Shown in pieces: positions 1-8,900 of a stretch of DNA of 50,505 bases. Position 1 is the stretch's first letter. Every line of letters begins with the position of its first letter. This stretch comes from Hominisplanchenecus murintestinalis (GTDB lineage Bacteria; Bacillota; Clostridia; Lachnospirales; Lachnospiraceae): NCBI GenBank assembly GCA_004793585.1, contig SRZB01000024.1, forward strand, positions 1 through 50,505, written 5' to 3'. Made by a program: the position numbers and the translations under genes. The notes under the pieces are model-generated. The model saw only the letters and a program-made list of their open reading frames with translations, had not been told where the DNA came from and made no database searches.

Positions 1-174
1 TTTAAAAATAATTTCGATTTTTCTCATTTTGCTATTGACATTTATTAGCTGGACTTCAGAACGATAATTCGGTCTAAAATTAGTATACTGATGGATAATT
101 GAAAGATACAGAATCCGCAAATCAAGTTGTAGTTCTATAGAACTAGTTTTCATATTTTTATACATGTAACACAC

Positions 175-212
175 AAAAAAGCCACCAGAAGAATTAGTAT
201 CTCCTGGTAGCT
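175..212 (-). terminator. Rho-independent terminator of the Rpn-like nuclease gene
   Basis: Read on the minus strand, AGCTACCAG pairs with CTGGTGGCT (one G-T wobble) around a loop and runs straight into a T6 tract. It lies about 20 bases past the stop of the nuclease gene, in the right orientation to end that transcript. Confidence 0.8.
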
Positions 213-232
213 CCATTAAAATTTATCATTTG

Positions 233-1072
233 TTAATGTGCAACACTCATGCTCTCATCAATCCATTTCTGCACCATTTGAACACTCACATTAAGATAGT
301 GGGCTATTTTGTCAACTTTCATTCCATCCGCAGCCATGGATAATGCTGAGGCTTTTGCTTTTTTCAGCTCACCACTTTCAATACCTTCACTATAAATCTG
401 TTCCATCTCACGGCACATGAATTCCACCCCTTTCTGTGTTTCCTTCAATTCGTATACTCTGTCAGCAAGTATCTTACTGTGCATATCTTCTGCATTCTTA
501 CAGTGAAGATCATGCATCAGTTTGCCTAATTCTGTATCCTCTTGTTTCTTAGAATTTACATAGATAATATGAGCTTCATCCTTGAAATTCTCACTGACTT
601 CTTCGATTTTCCTGTCTATATGATAAATCGGAAGTCCGTATCCAAGTGCATCGTCTCTGGTGATAAAAATCACGTAACTTTCCGGAAGGTCATCAAAATC
701 CTGTCCTGGATTTAATGTGTTCATATCCATCAGACCACTATGATACCTTGCTCTTTTTGGAGATGCCCCTTCGTTGTCCTGTTGGATTTCTACATCCATC
801 TGCTTGCCTTCAGAATCTCTAGCAACACAGTCCAGAATAGCTGAACGCCCCTGCAAATTCTTATAGTCTTTCTGCAGAACTTGATCAATCACTTTCAGAT
901 CCTTTTTATTCATAATTACCTGCAGAACATATTCTGTACATTCCCGTTTCTTGAATACATTCCGCATAAACACATCGCTCATGATGGTAAGGTCTTTTAA
1001 GATACCCTTGTATCTTTCGTAACGTGTTTCCAATTCTTCTGTTTTCACGATTTCTTCTTTCGCCACGTCCAT
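233..1072 (-). CDS. Rpn/PDDEXK_2-family nuclease (putative transposase family)
   Basis: A 279-residue protein of the PD-(D/E)XK nuclease/transposase group, related to the recombination-promoting nuclease Rpn. The nuclease core is visible as LDCVARDSEGKQMDVEIQ near residues 80-97, where an aspartate and an E-x-Q pair sit at the usual catalytic spacing. The C-terminal ~60 residues end in a helix-turn-helix-like stretch (MKVDKIAHYLNVSVQMVQKWI). The chosen ATG at 1072 follows GGAGG at a 5-base spacing; an in-frame ATG at 1084 lacks a comparable site. Such genes are common and repeated in Clostridia genomes and usually stand alone. A rho-independent terminator follows. The family's cellular role is only partly known; DNA cleavage is inferred from the motif. 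Confidence 0.85.
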   Translation of the reverse strand: MDVAKEEIVKTEELETRYERYKGILKDLTIMSDVFMRNVFKKRECTEYVLQVIMNKKDLKVIDQVLQKDYKNLQGRSAILDCVARDSEGKQMDVEIQQDNEGASPKRARYHSGLMDMNTLNPGQDFDDLPESYVIFITRDDALGYGLPIYHIDRKIEEVSENFKDEAHIIYVNSKKQEDTELGKLMHDLHCKNAEDMHSKILADRVYELKETQKGVEFMCREMEQIYSEGIESGELKKAKASALSMAADGMKVDKIAHYLNVSVQMVQKWIDESMSVAH

Positions 1073-1175
1073 TCTCGCCTCCATTCTTTGCTATGTCAGG
1101 ATAGGTTCCTAAATGTCTCCTATCCCAATTTCATCTTAACATCAAAATCAGCTTTTCACAAGCCACTATTTTATC

Positions 1176-1547
1176 CTACACCACTTGAAAACAATAATTT
1201 CCAATCAGCTTCATCCAACTATTATATTTATTCTTTTCACACACCTTTCGGCAAATTTCATTTTCCATCAATACACAGAACATCTTATCATAATCAAATG
1301 CCCAAACAGCACCATTCACATGGTTCTCCACTGCTTTCTGATCTATGTTCTTTAAGCGTGTGACCATTTTTTCAATTTCTCCATTTCCCAAGTTACCGAT
1401 ATTTTTACAGATAAACCGAAAGAAATTCAACGTTGCATATTCGTCATGCCAGTGGAACTCCTCTGGATTGTTTTTAATTTTACTGGCTCGCTGCTGTTCT
1501 TTGATTATCTGATCAGCTACACCTTTCATCGAATCTTCGTATCTCAT
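1176..1547 (-). CDS. Hypothetical protein, 123 aa
   Basis: Not recognised. The protein is charged and mostly helical, with no membrane segment or obvious catalytic motif. It starts just after the stop of the upstream 190-residue gene, so the two are probably co-transcribed. ATG at 1547 has AGGTG six bases upstream; a GTG at 1556 has GAGGAAG upstream and is an equally possible start. It may be an accessory mobile-element protein, but nothing in the sequence shows what it does. Confidence 0.6.
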   Translation of the reverse strand: MRYEDSMKGVADQIIKEQQRASKIKNNPEEFHWHDEYATLNFFRFICKNIGNLGNGEIEKMVTRLKNIDQKAVENHVNGAVWAFDYDKMFCVLMENEICRKVCEKNKYNSWMKLIGNYCFQVV

Positions 1548-1556
1548 ATTATTCAC

Positions 1557-2129
1557 CTACTCTTCCTCTACGCCCAGTGACGGTTTAAATCTTTTATCCT
1601 TTGCCTGCGGTACCACGATCTCATAAAAATAAAATCCTAAATACCCAAGTGCCTGCTTCTTCATTTTATAAAAAGAAGTCCTGCCTATTCCTAACTCCTG
1701 TTGTACTTCCATATCTGTCTTATTATAATGACTGCAAAAACAGGAATGAAGGATCTCACTGAGCATCACACCATTCGGTGCATAGAACTTAACCAGTGTC
1801 ATTCCACGATAGATCATATCTGACAAGCCATAAATAATCATCAAGTTATTCATTTCCCGGTGCATCTTTGGCACATTCAGCTGATTGTTATAAATGCTCA
1901 GATAACTCAACGCATATGCCATATCTTCATTGATCTTCTCCTGGCACTCCATATCCAGTTCTTCTAACACAATCTGATTTTCCAAAATCAATTTCTGATA
2001 GCTTGTCATCAGTTCTTTGATATCTGTATAATGTCTCTCCATCGTTACTTCCAGATAATCCTGCGCATGGCTTGCCATCTGGAAGGTAATCTCTTTCATT
2101 GATTTAATTGCATAATCTCTGTCTGTCAT
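1557..2129 (-). CDS. Hypothetical protein with C-terminal HTH-like region, 190 aa
   Basis: Mostly helical. The segment TDMEVQQELGIGRTSFYKMK near residue 145 resembles a sigma-region-4 or ArpU-type helix-turn-helix, a pattern found in Firmicutes phage and element late regulators. The N-terminal ~130 residues have no motif I recognise. An AAGGAG lies 3 bases before an in-frame TTG (2138) and 12 before the ATG at 2129, so the exact start is uncertain. It is followed immediately by the 123-residue gene. The 230 bases upstream, to 2360, hold no convincing gene. Confidence 0.6.
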   Translation of the reverse strand: MTDRDYAIKSMKEITFQMASHAQDYLEVTMERHYTDIKELMTSYQKLILENQIVLEELDMECQEKINEDMAYALSYLSIYNNQLNVPKMHREMNNLMIIYGLSDMIYRGMTLVKFYAPNGVMLSEILHSCFCSHYNKTDMEVQQELGIGRTSFYKMKKQALGYLGFYFYEIVVPQAKDKRFKPSLGVEEE

Positions 2130-2359
2130 CAGTTTCAAAATCTCCTTATCATCATCACACTAACTGGCAGTCTTTCAGACCAGTTCGCTTTCCCCATGAT
2201 TTTGATGGGAAGCAATTACTTACTACAACTTGCAGAAGCGGATATCCAAAAGGCATTGTGGGAGCTACCTTTGCTGACCGGAATCCATCTTCTTATGTAA
2301 AACCTGCAGGAATATAAAGGGAAAGTGACTATCCCTGCCGGTTAATAATCATTAATCTT

Positions 2360-2947
2360 CTAACAATACTGCATTGATTTTTTCCAATTTGCGCACCATG
2401 AAGCATGTAATAATCTTTCTTTCTCCGAACTCACTATAAAATACCCTTTTCCAAGTCCACCTCCATATCCTCCAAGAACCTGATCCAGGTCTTTCAGTGC
2501 AGCTAAAACATAGCTTCTTGATCTATTTGTGATCTCACATAATTGTTTTAGCGTATGTGGCTCTCTTCTTATTATGAATAATATTTGTCTCTTTAGTAAA
2601 TCAAACTCTAAGTCCGTTAATTGATTTTTCTTTTTTATTTTCTTTTTGTACTCAATAACACCCATATGGTAGCGTTCATTAAATCTTTTCCATACATCAT
2701 CCGGATCACACAGCAAAAATTTTGATAATTCTTCTTTAAATGCTCTCCTAGACATATCATCTTTTTTTCTGATTACTGAAAATGCTCCACAATCTTGATA
2801 CAAATTTTTAATTTCACTTATTGAAGTTCCTTCATCTTTTAATTTCCTATAAGTCGTACTTCTTGACTGGAACATAATCACCTGCATATCAATAGCTGTT
2901 TTCTTGCCTTTAATTAGTTCAAGTATCTGTTCTACTAAATCATTCAT
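2360..2947 (-). CDS. Hypothetical protein with winged-helix-like C-terminal half, 195 aa
   Basis: The N-terminal half is helical and basic (KKKIKKKNQ near residue 100). The C-terminal half contains LKQLCEITNRSRSYVLAALK near residue 133, followed by a glycine-rich wing-like segment (GGYGGGLGKGYF). This suggests a winged-helix DNA-binding protein, perhaps an element regulator or replication-related protein. The start has a strong GGAAGGAGG site. It stands upstream of no obvious operon partner and downstream of the SOS-like module on the same strand. The assignment is structural only. Confidence 0.6.
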   Translation of the reverse strand: MNDLVEQILELIKGKKTAIDMQVIMFQSRSTTYRKLKDEGTSISEIKNLYQDCGAFSVIRKKDDMSRRAFKEELSKFLLCDPDDVWKRFNERYHMGVIEYKKKIKKKNQLTDLEFDLLKRQILFIIRREPHTLKQLCEITNRSRSYVLAALKDLDQVLGGYGGGLGKGYFIVSSEKERLLHASWCANWKKSMQYC

Positions 2948-3026
2948 TGTGATTCCTCCTTCCTTTTATGACACTATTATAAGGCTAACGCTGAACCTTT
3001 TCTTTACGATTCTGTATCATTCTGTA

Positions 3027-3260
3027 TTATTTTCTCTCCATAAACCATTTATCCACTTCATAAAACAAATGGCTTTCCTGCCCCTGTATCATACAGGTGT
3101 ACATCATTCCTACACCGCCTGCCTTTCTGCTGGCACATCGCTCGATTTTCAAAATTCTGTCGATGTTATATTTTCTTCCATCTTCCCAGGTAAAGAATAT
3201 AGGAACCAGTTTTCCATCTTTCCGAAACTCTGCCACTACATCTACATATACTTTATTCAT
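3027..3260 (-). CDS. Small conserved-looking protein downstream of the DinB/LexA-HTH pair, 77 aa
   Basis: A short protein with alternating beta-like stretches (KVYVDVVAEF, LVPIFFTWEDG, GMMYTCMIQGQ) and no membrane segment. It starts 12 bases after the LexA-type HTH gene stops and is probably the last gene of the dinB operon. Function unknown. Its position after a mobile-element polymerase and HTH suggests a role tied to that module, but no motif supports a specific one. Confidence 0.6.
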   Translation of the reverse strand: MNKVYVDVVAEFRKDGKLVPIFFTWEDGRKYNIDRILKIERCASRKAGGVGMMYTCMIQGQESHLFYEVDKWFMERK

Positions 3261-3272
3261 ACCGACACCTCA

Positions 3273-3500
3273 CTATAAAATTTCAATTGCTCTTGGCGAT
3301 GCCGAATTCCTTCGGATATATCCGTTTTGCTCCAACTGCTTGATTCTGGAAAAAGCAGATGATGTTGATCTTACTCCGATCAGTTTTCCAAATTCCCGAA
3401 CTGTCGGCGGATATCCATGCTCCTTCGTATAATTCAAAATGCACTGATAGCTTTCTTCCTGTTTTCTGGTTAATGTCTGTTTCAAATCTATCCCTCCCAT
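3273..3500 (-). CDS. Stand-alone LexA-type winged-HTH DNA-binding domain, 75 aa
   Basis: This matches the N-terminal DNA-binding domain of LexA: LTRKQEESYQCILNYTKEHG, then YPPTVREFGKLIGVRSTSS and a final helix with YIRR. The autocleavable S24 peptidase domain of true LexA is absent, so the protein cannot self-cleave. Its ATG overlaps the repaired dinB stop as TAATG, indicating translational coupling. It could be a LexA-operator competitor or an accessory regulator of the SOS-like module. The truncation looks like a genuine short family, because the ORF ends cleanly and another gene follows after 12 bases. Confidence 0.75.
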   Translation of the reverse strand: MGGIDLKQTLTRKQEESYQCILNYTKEHGYPPTVREFGKLIGVRSTSSAFSRIKQLEQNGYIRRNSASPRAIEIL

Positions 3501-4746
3501 TATCCATGAAAATAACTGTGTGGATGAACCGTATGTGTACCAGCGTCCAAGTGGGATAAGACTTTATTCTGATACATAACTGCTCTCTGTATACTGAAAT
3601 ACCAAACCGTCGTCTGATCTCATCTACAGTACGATCCATCTTTTCTAATTTTTCTTGTTTCTCTTGATTACCAAAAAGCTCCAACTGTACGGGAATATCA
3701 TCCAACACAAGATCTACTGCTCGAATACCAAGGCTTCTGATTGGATGCTCCCATTTATAATAATCCTTAAACAATTGAAATGCTGCTGTCACAATCTCAT
3801 CTGTTATATTTGTCGGATGGTGTAATTGTTTCTGTCTCGAAAAACTAAACAAGCCATTGTCTCGGACCGTAATTTCAATCGTTTTGCATTTAAAACCATG
3901 TTTTCTTAATCTTGCTGCAACGCTTTCTGCTAGTGCCATCTGAATGATCCAGACATCCAGATCATCTTCCAAATCTCTTGGAGTTGTAGTGCTATTGCCG
4001 ATTGACTTCACCGGAGCTGCATACCCTTCTTTGCAAACTGGATCATCATCCCAGCCATTTGCAAATGACCATAACACAATTCCCATCTTTCCAAAATGGC
4101 TTTCTAGCATTGTTTCATCACTTTCTGCAAGTTCCCCAATGGTTCGGATCCCCAGCTTCTGAAGTTTCTTCCGAGTCTGTCTTCCAACATAAAGCAGATT
4201 CGATGCAGGAAGCTGCCAAATCATACTTTTATAATTCTCCCGGTTAAACTCTGTAATCGCATCTGGCTTTTTGTAATCCGAACCAAGTTTCGCATAAATC
4301 TTATTCCAGGAAATTCCAATACTTACCGTTACACCCAGTTCGTATTTAATCCGATGGCTGATTTCTCTTGCAATCGTTATTCCGCTTCCTTTCAGATTTC
4401 TACTATCTGATACATCCAGCCAGGCTTCATCAATCCCATATGGCTCGATCTTGTCCGTATACTCCGAATAGATTTCTCTTGCCATCTGTGAAAATCTCAA
4501 ATACAAGTCCATTCGTGGCGGCACAAAAATGATTTCCGGGCAAATCTGTTTTGCCTGCCATAATGCCATTCCAGTCTTTACACCTTTTCGCTTTGCAATA
4601 TAATTTGCTGTCAGCACAATTCCATGTCTGGCTTCCGGATCACCGCCAACTGCAAGAGGCATTCCGGCAAATTCCGGATGATGCAGCATTTCCACACTTG
4701 CGTAAAAACAATTCATATCACTATGCAGGATTACACGCTCACTCAA
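3500..4746 (-). CDS. dinB: Y-family DNA polymerase (DinB/UmuC-like), frameshifted near its C-terminus
   Basis: Translesion polymerase of the IMS family. The palm motif HSDMNCFYASVE is near the N-terminus, the acidic motif is GIDEAWLDVS (usually SIDE), and the little-finger domain is recognisable through RRRFG. After RRRFGI the frame is wrong. The conserved ending (SIQRAVMY, HTVHPHSYFHG, then TAA) continues in the -1 frame, so one T appears missing from the run at 3597-3599. With it restored, the protein is about 415 residues, normal for the family; unrepaired, the frame runs on to 3283 with unrelated residues. The start is TTG at 4746, preceded by GGAGGTGG. The promoter is shared divergently with an S24 repressor. 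This could be a real mutation or an assembly error. Confidence 0.85.
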
Positions 4747-4801
4747 AATTTCCACCTCCACTCATTTTAAAGATTTCTGTCTTATCAACTTCTGTACGCT
4801 T

Positions 4802-4831
4802 AGTATATACCTCCATTTTGGAGATAGTCAA
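4802..4831 (-). promoter_or_regulatory. dinB operon promoter with operator in the spacer
   Basis: On the minus strand TTGACT (4826-4831) and TATACT (4802-4807) are separated by 18 bases. The spacer holds the palindrome CTCCAAAATGGAG (4811-4823), so a repressor bound there would block RNA polymerase. It points at dinB. Confidence 0.7.
4811..4823. promoter_or_regulatory. Operator 1 of the S24 repressor (inferred)
   Basis: A 13-base palindrome, CTCCATTTTGGAG on the plus strand, inside the dinB promoter spacer. A near-identical copy lies 41 bases away. It is assigned to the neighbouring S24 repressor by position. Confidence 0.65.
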
Positions 4832-4851
4832 CTGACACTTTGGTTGTTTTT

Positions 4852-4864
4852 CTCCGTTATGGAG
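4852..4864. promoter_or_regulatory. Operator 2 of the S24 repressor (inferred)
   Basis: CTCCGTTATGGAG, the same 13-base palindrome with one loop change. It is centred 41 bases, about four helical turns, from operator 1, so dimers on both would face the same side of the DNA. A half-site ATGGAG (4889-4894) touches the -10 of the rightward promoter and suggests autoregulation. Confidence 0.65.
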
Positions 4865-4871
4865 ATTTTTG

Positions 4872-4900
4872 TTGATTTTCTTTTGTACATGGAGTATAAT
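4872..4900 (+). promoter_or_regulatory. Promoter of the S24-type repressor gene
   Basis: TTGATT (4872-4877), a 17-base spacer and a perfect TATAAT (4895-4900), 36 bases before the repressor ATG. It lies back to back with the dinB promoter, with operator 2 just upstream of its -35. Confidence 0.7.
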
Positions 4901-4936
4901 GCATATAGAAAATTCAAATAGAAACGAGGCGAACAT

Positions 4937-5668
4937 ATGCGTGCTTTCGGGGAAATATTAGCAGAAAACAGAAAAAAGAAAGGGTATTCCCAGTCAGATC
5001 TTGTGAAGTTACTCTCTCGTGAGGGTATTCAGGTCACTACAAAGGCTGTCTCCAAATGGGAGACGAATTCACGAGAACCGGCTTTGCACATTTTCCTGAC
5101 TCTTTGCCAATTACTTGATGTTGAAGATATTTATGAAGCCTTCTTTGGAGAAAATCCATATAATGTTATGAGCGGTCTGAATGAAGAGGGAAAAAATAAA
5201 ATTATTGAATTTGCAGATATTTTGAGAGCTTCCAAAATGTTCTCTCCTGCTCAAGCAAAGATTCTTCCATTCAGACATCCTGTAGAAATCGCCTGGGAAC
5301 CAGTTTCCGCTGGTACTGGAAATTATCTGCAAGACTCTGTAAGAGAAACTTACGATGTAGGCCATCTCGCTCCGGATCAGACCGACTTCGGTGTACGAAT
5401 CTCCGGTGACAGTATGGAACCTCTTTATCATACCGGCGACGTTGCGTGGATTCAGAAAAAAGACTCTATCGCCAATGGTGAAATTGGAATCTTTTGTCTC
5501 AATGGCAATACTTATATCAAAGAGCTGCATGATGAACCAGACGGCGTGTTCCTGGTTTCCTTAAACGAAAAGTACCAACCTATTCAGGTATTAGAATCTG
5601 ATTCTTTCAAGATTTTTGGAAAAGTTATCGGAAAATGCAAAGGCGCTGAAATTCCTGGTTTTCATTAG
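4937..5668 (+). CDS. XRE-S24 (LexA/CI-like) autocleavable repressor
   Basis: A 243-residue regulator. Residues 1-65 form an XRE helix-turn-helix (YSQSDLVKLLSREG, KAVSKWETNSREPAL). Residues ~120-240 form a LexA-like S24 peptidase with the A-G cleavage site in PVSAGTG, the nucleophile serine in SGDSMEP and the general-base lysine in NGNTYIKEL. All parts needed for RecA-stimulated self-cleavage are present. It is divergent from dinB across a 190-base region with two palindromic operators, so it most likely represses dinB and itself until DNA damage. The start has a clear GAGG site. It is intact, unlike the truncated LexA-like protein in the operon it faces. Confidence 0.9.
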   Translation: MRAFGEILAENRKKKGYSQSDLVKLLSREGIQVTTKAVSKWETNSREPALHIFLTLCQLLDVEDIYEAFFGENPYNVMSGLNEEGKNKIIEFADILRASKMFSPAQAKILPFRHPVEIAWEPVSAGTGNYLQDSVRETYDVGHLAPDQTDFGVRISGDSMEPLYHTGDVAWIQKKDSIANGEIGIFCLNGNTYIKELHDEPDGVFLVSLNEKYQPIQVLESDSFKIFGKVIGKCKGAEIPGFH

Positions 5669-5724
5669 ACATCAACAGCCGACCACTGGTTTGCTGAAAA
5701 CTATACACAGAAAGAAGTGATCGA

Positions 5725-5955
5725 ATGGCAATCAATAATACTCTTAAAGATATCCGGACAGAAAGAAATCTCATTCAAGAAGATTTAGCTGAAGCCACCG
5801 GCTCCTGCAGTCGTACCATCGGACGCATTGAACGTGGGGAACGAAATCCCTCGCTTGAAATGGCTATCCGGCTGGCTCATTATTTAAATATGAGTGTAGA
5901 AGAAATTTTCACATTGGATGATAATAATTCTTCTTATCAAAAAGCCGAGGAATAA
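5725..5955 (+). CDS. Small XRE-family transcriptional regulator, 76 aa
   Basis: A single Cro/CI-type helix-turn-helix: LKDIRTERNLIQEDLAEATG, then SRTIGRIERGERNPSLEMAI, ending in MSVEEIFTL and a short tail. There is no sensor or peptidase domain. It follows the S24 repressor by 56 bases on the same strand, with a GAAAGAAGTGA ribosome site, and is probably co-transcribed. A bidirectional terminator directly follows. Target unknown. Confidence 0.85.
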   Translation: MAINNTLKDIRTERNLIQEDLAEATGSCSRTIGRIERGERNPSLEMAIRLAHYLNMSVEEIFTLDDNNSSYQKAEE

Positions 5956-5975
5956 AATCCCCGGCTTTTTGCATT
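5938..5975. terminator. Bidirectional terminator between convergent genes
   Basis: AAAAAGCCGAGGA pairs with TCCCCGGCTTTTT around a short loop, with T-runs on both strands. It separates the rightward XRE gene (stop at 5955) from the leftward STAND NTPase gene (stop at 5980), so it probably serves both. Confidence 0.85.
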
Positions 5976-5979
5976 GTAT

Positions 5980-8900
5980 TCAAGACTCTACAATATAATA
6001 CTCACCTTGTATAGAATCACCAGTATATTCTAATAATCCTGTCCAATCTTTAAACTTAGTAATTCTGAGGCTTTCATCATGTATTTCTTTGGAAGCATTT
6101 ACAAACCACACCAGATGAAATTTCTTAAGCTTTAAAAATTTATCCAAAGCGTCTTTTCGAATAATCAATCCTGCTTTTTGATTTGTCAAATCAGTATCAA
6201 ATGCTATGAGCTCATTATTTACATCGTAATAATATCCATCATATTTGTTCTGTCTAAGCTCCAATGTGTTTATAAGTTCTGCACATGGATGGGAATACGA
6301 AAGTACCTCCTCCTTAGATGCATCAAATTCTTCCTCCCATAATAAATCTTGTGTAGCATTTAATATTCTTTCTAACTTTATTGTCACCGGTTCCTCTCTT
6401 TTATATGTTTTGGTTACAGTTGGAATATTAAATTCATCTATTTTTTTCTCTGATTCCTGTTCTGCCTTCACGTCCCCTTCTTCTCCAGAATAAGCTTTTA
6501 GCAATGCGTCTACCCAAGAAAATTGAGGTTCTTCGACTATACTTTCAACCAATTTTGTTTCTCCTGTTTCTAATTCCATGGTTTTCCACTGCCAGTCCAA
6601 AACAGATTTGCTTCCACTTGACCACGGATATTCTCTATTATACAGAGTATACGATTCTGGTATCTCGGCAATATCACTATTAATTAAATTAACCTTTTTA
6701 TTTGCATATTCTTTTAATATAGTCAATTGCTGATCCGTAACAAAATATCCATATAACCAATTCCATATTAGCAGTTTATCAAATGCTAGGTCTTCTCTTC
6801 CAGTATCCGCATATTTAGATAAAACAATCCATTGATTTCCTGCGTCATCAGTTAATAATAAATCATCTTTCTGATATTTCCAAAAAATAGAACTGGATTT
6901 CACCCATTTATCTTCATCAAATGTCATATCATCTTTAACATAATTTTTTTCTTGAATAGACTTTTTTATATGATTATCAACTTGTTGAAAATAAGGTGCA
7001 TCATCACATGACAAATTGTGTTCATTCAAAGTTGGATCAAAGTCTTTTACATACGGTTCCCACGGTCCATCATATAATACCCTTTCCTCTTCCATCGAAA
7101 AGCGATTCTTCATAGGATAATAATCTGATATTCGAGCTAATATGTTATACATAGTGATCCACTGATATTTCTTTCCAATACGTTCCGTCTTTAATACCCG
7201 GTGTCTGTCATACGAAAAACGTCCTACAAAGCTATCATAATCATCAAACAAATCACCTTTATAACCTAATTCATTGATAATATAGTACATGGCATAATTA
7301 AATATTTTATAGTCGTCTACTTCAAAATTTCGTAGTGCACTTTGAAAAACATATCTTCCAAAATCACCATACATCCCTATTCCTTCAAATTGCATAGAAT
7401 GTTGAATAAAGAATAATCCCTTTTTAAAGTCCTTATCTTGATATTTTTGATCCTCTATACCGGGAATAGGCATTGATTTATAACTGGGTTTTATTTTTTC
7501 AATTTCATAATCTTTCTCCTCATCTGGATACTCTATCAAATACCTTTCAATTATAAGCCTTGCGTAATCCCTTAATAAAATATCCGGATACACCATATCC
7601 TTATCGAAAATATCTTTAAACACAAATTCAACCAACGATTTGAATATTTCCTTATTTTCGGAATTACGTTTCACACAAGCTCCAAATGCAATTCCGTATA
7701 ATCTCTGAATTATATAAGGATCATTTACATCAGAAAACAAATTCAAGAGATACTCTGTATACTCAAAGTGATTTTTTAAAATTTCAATCATAGCTTTTGA
7801 TGTTGTATCACGAAGCCAACGATTCGAAGATGTAAGTACCCATGAGAAAAGAATCAGTAGCAATCTAATTTGCTCTTTATCATAAACTTCAAGGACTTCT
7901 CCTTTGTTATATATTTCAATCAGCTGCGCAATACGATCATCATCTGTAGTTTTTCCATTGATAAATATTGTCCAAAGATAGTCCCTTTTGGAAACGGAAT
8001 ACTGCTTCAATACTTTGTATAAATTATCCGCATTCAACAAATGGTTTTGTTTTACTGAATTATTAATAAAAGAATTCCATAAAACAGCAGGTTCTATAAA
8101 ATATCTATTACAAAGCTCCAATAATTCCGAGATATTTAAATAAATCTCACTTCTCCATTCAAAAGATTCGATATATGCTCTAAATAAATCCATTCTATCT
8201 GATTCATCATCTATGACATCTATAATATCAATACATTCTTTTCTGAATTTCGTAGCATATAAAGCACAAACATGTACAAATAGATCTTTGCCTCCCCAAT
8301 TTCTAACTTCTCCATTAGCAATATCCAATACATGTTCATGTACATACTTTTTAATTTCTTCTTCTGTCTGCAACATCGAAAGAATCGTCTTTGCAGAAAA
8401 ATAATCATTCATTTGATCAAAGGAAAAATACACATACGTCTTTCCACCCGATTCATAATCATGAAGAATATTCTCTCGCAAAAGTTGCGTAATAAACGAT
8501 CTGGGTGCCAACCCGAGTGTTGTCCAAATTTCCAATGATTCTATCTCGCTTTTTTCAAAATGTCTCCTCCCACTTGAAAGAGTCATTTTAGATATAGCTT
8601 CAATTACAGGAAAAACCAAATTTTCTGTCTCGTCATATCCTGCTGACTCGATTGCTTTTTTCAAATTCATATGCACTTTATTATTTGCATTTTTCAAAAT
8701 TCTCTCATATAGTACAGGTAGTTCAGCTTCATCTCCTTGATATGTCTTACAATACAATGTTAAAAACAATGGATTATATATATCAGCCGTGAACATATGC
8801 AATGGAGTAAACGGTATTCCATAATAGGCAAGAAATTGCTTTGAAGCCTCAAATAGATTATCCCTGAATCCTCTATGTTCTATTTGTACAACATTATCTG

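Noticed and set aside
130-145. Perfect 16-base palindrome TAGTTCTATAGAACTA near the window start
   Set aside because: It could be an operator, but there is no adjacent promoter or gene start to tie it to.
2108-2317. Plus-strand reading frame of 69 residues between two leftward genes
   Set aside because: It overlaps the start of the 190-residue gene, has no ribosome site, and reads like shadow translation (Ser/His-rich). The 2139-2359 stretch is treated as gene-free.
3283-3560. Unrepaired dinB frame continuing to 3283
   Set aside because: The last ~110 residues match nothing expected for the family and overlap the LexA-HTH gene in another frame; the -1 frame holds the true C-terminus.
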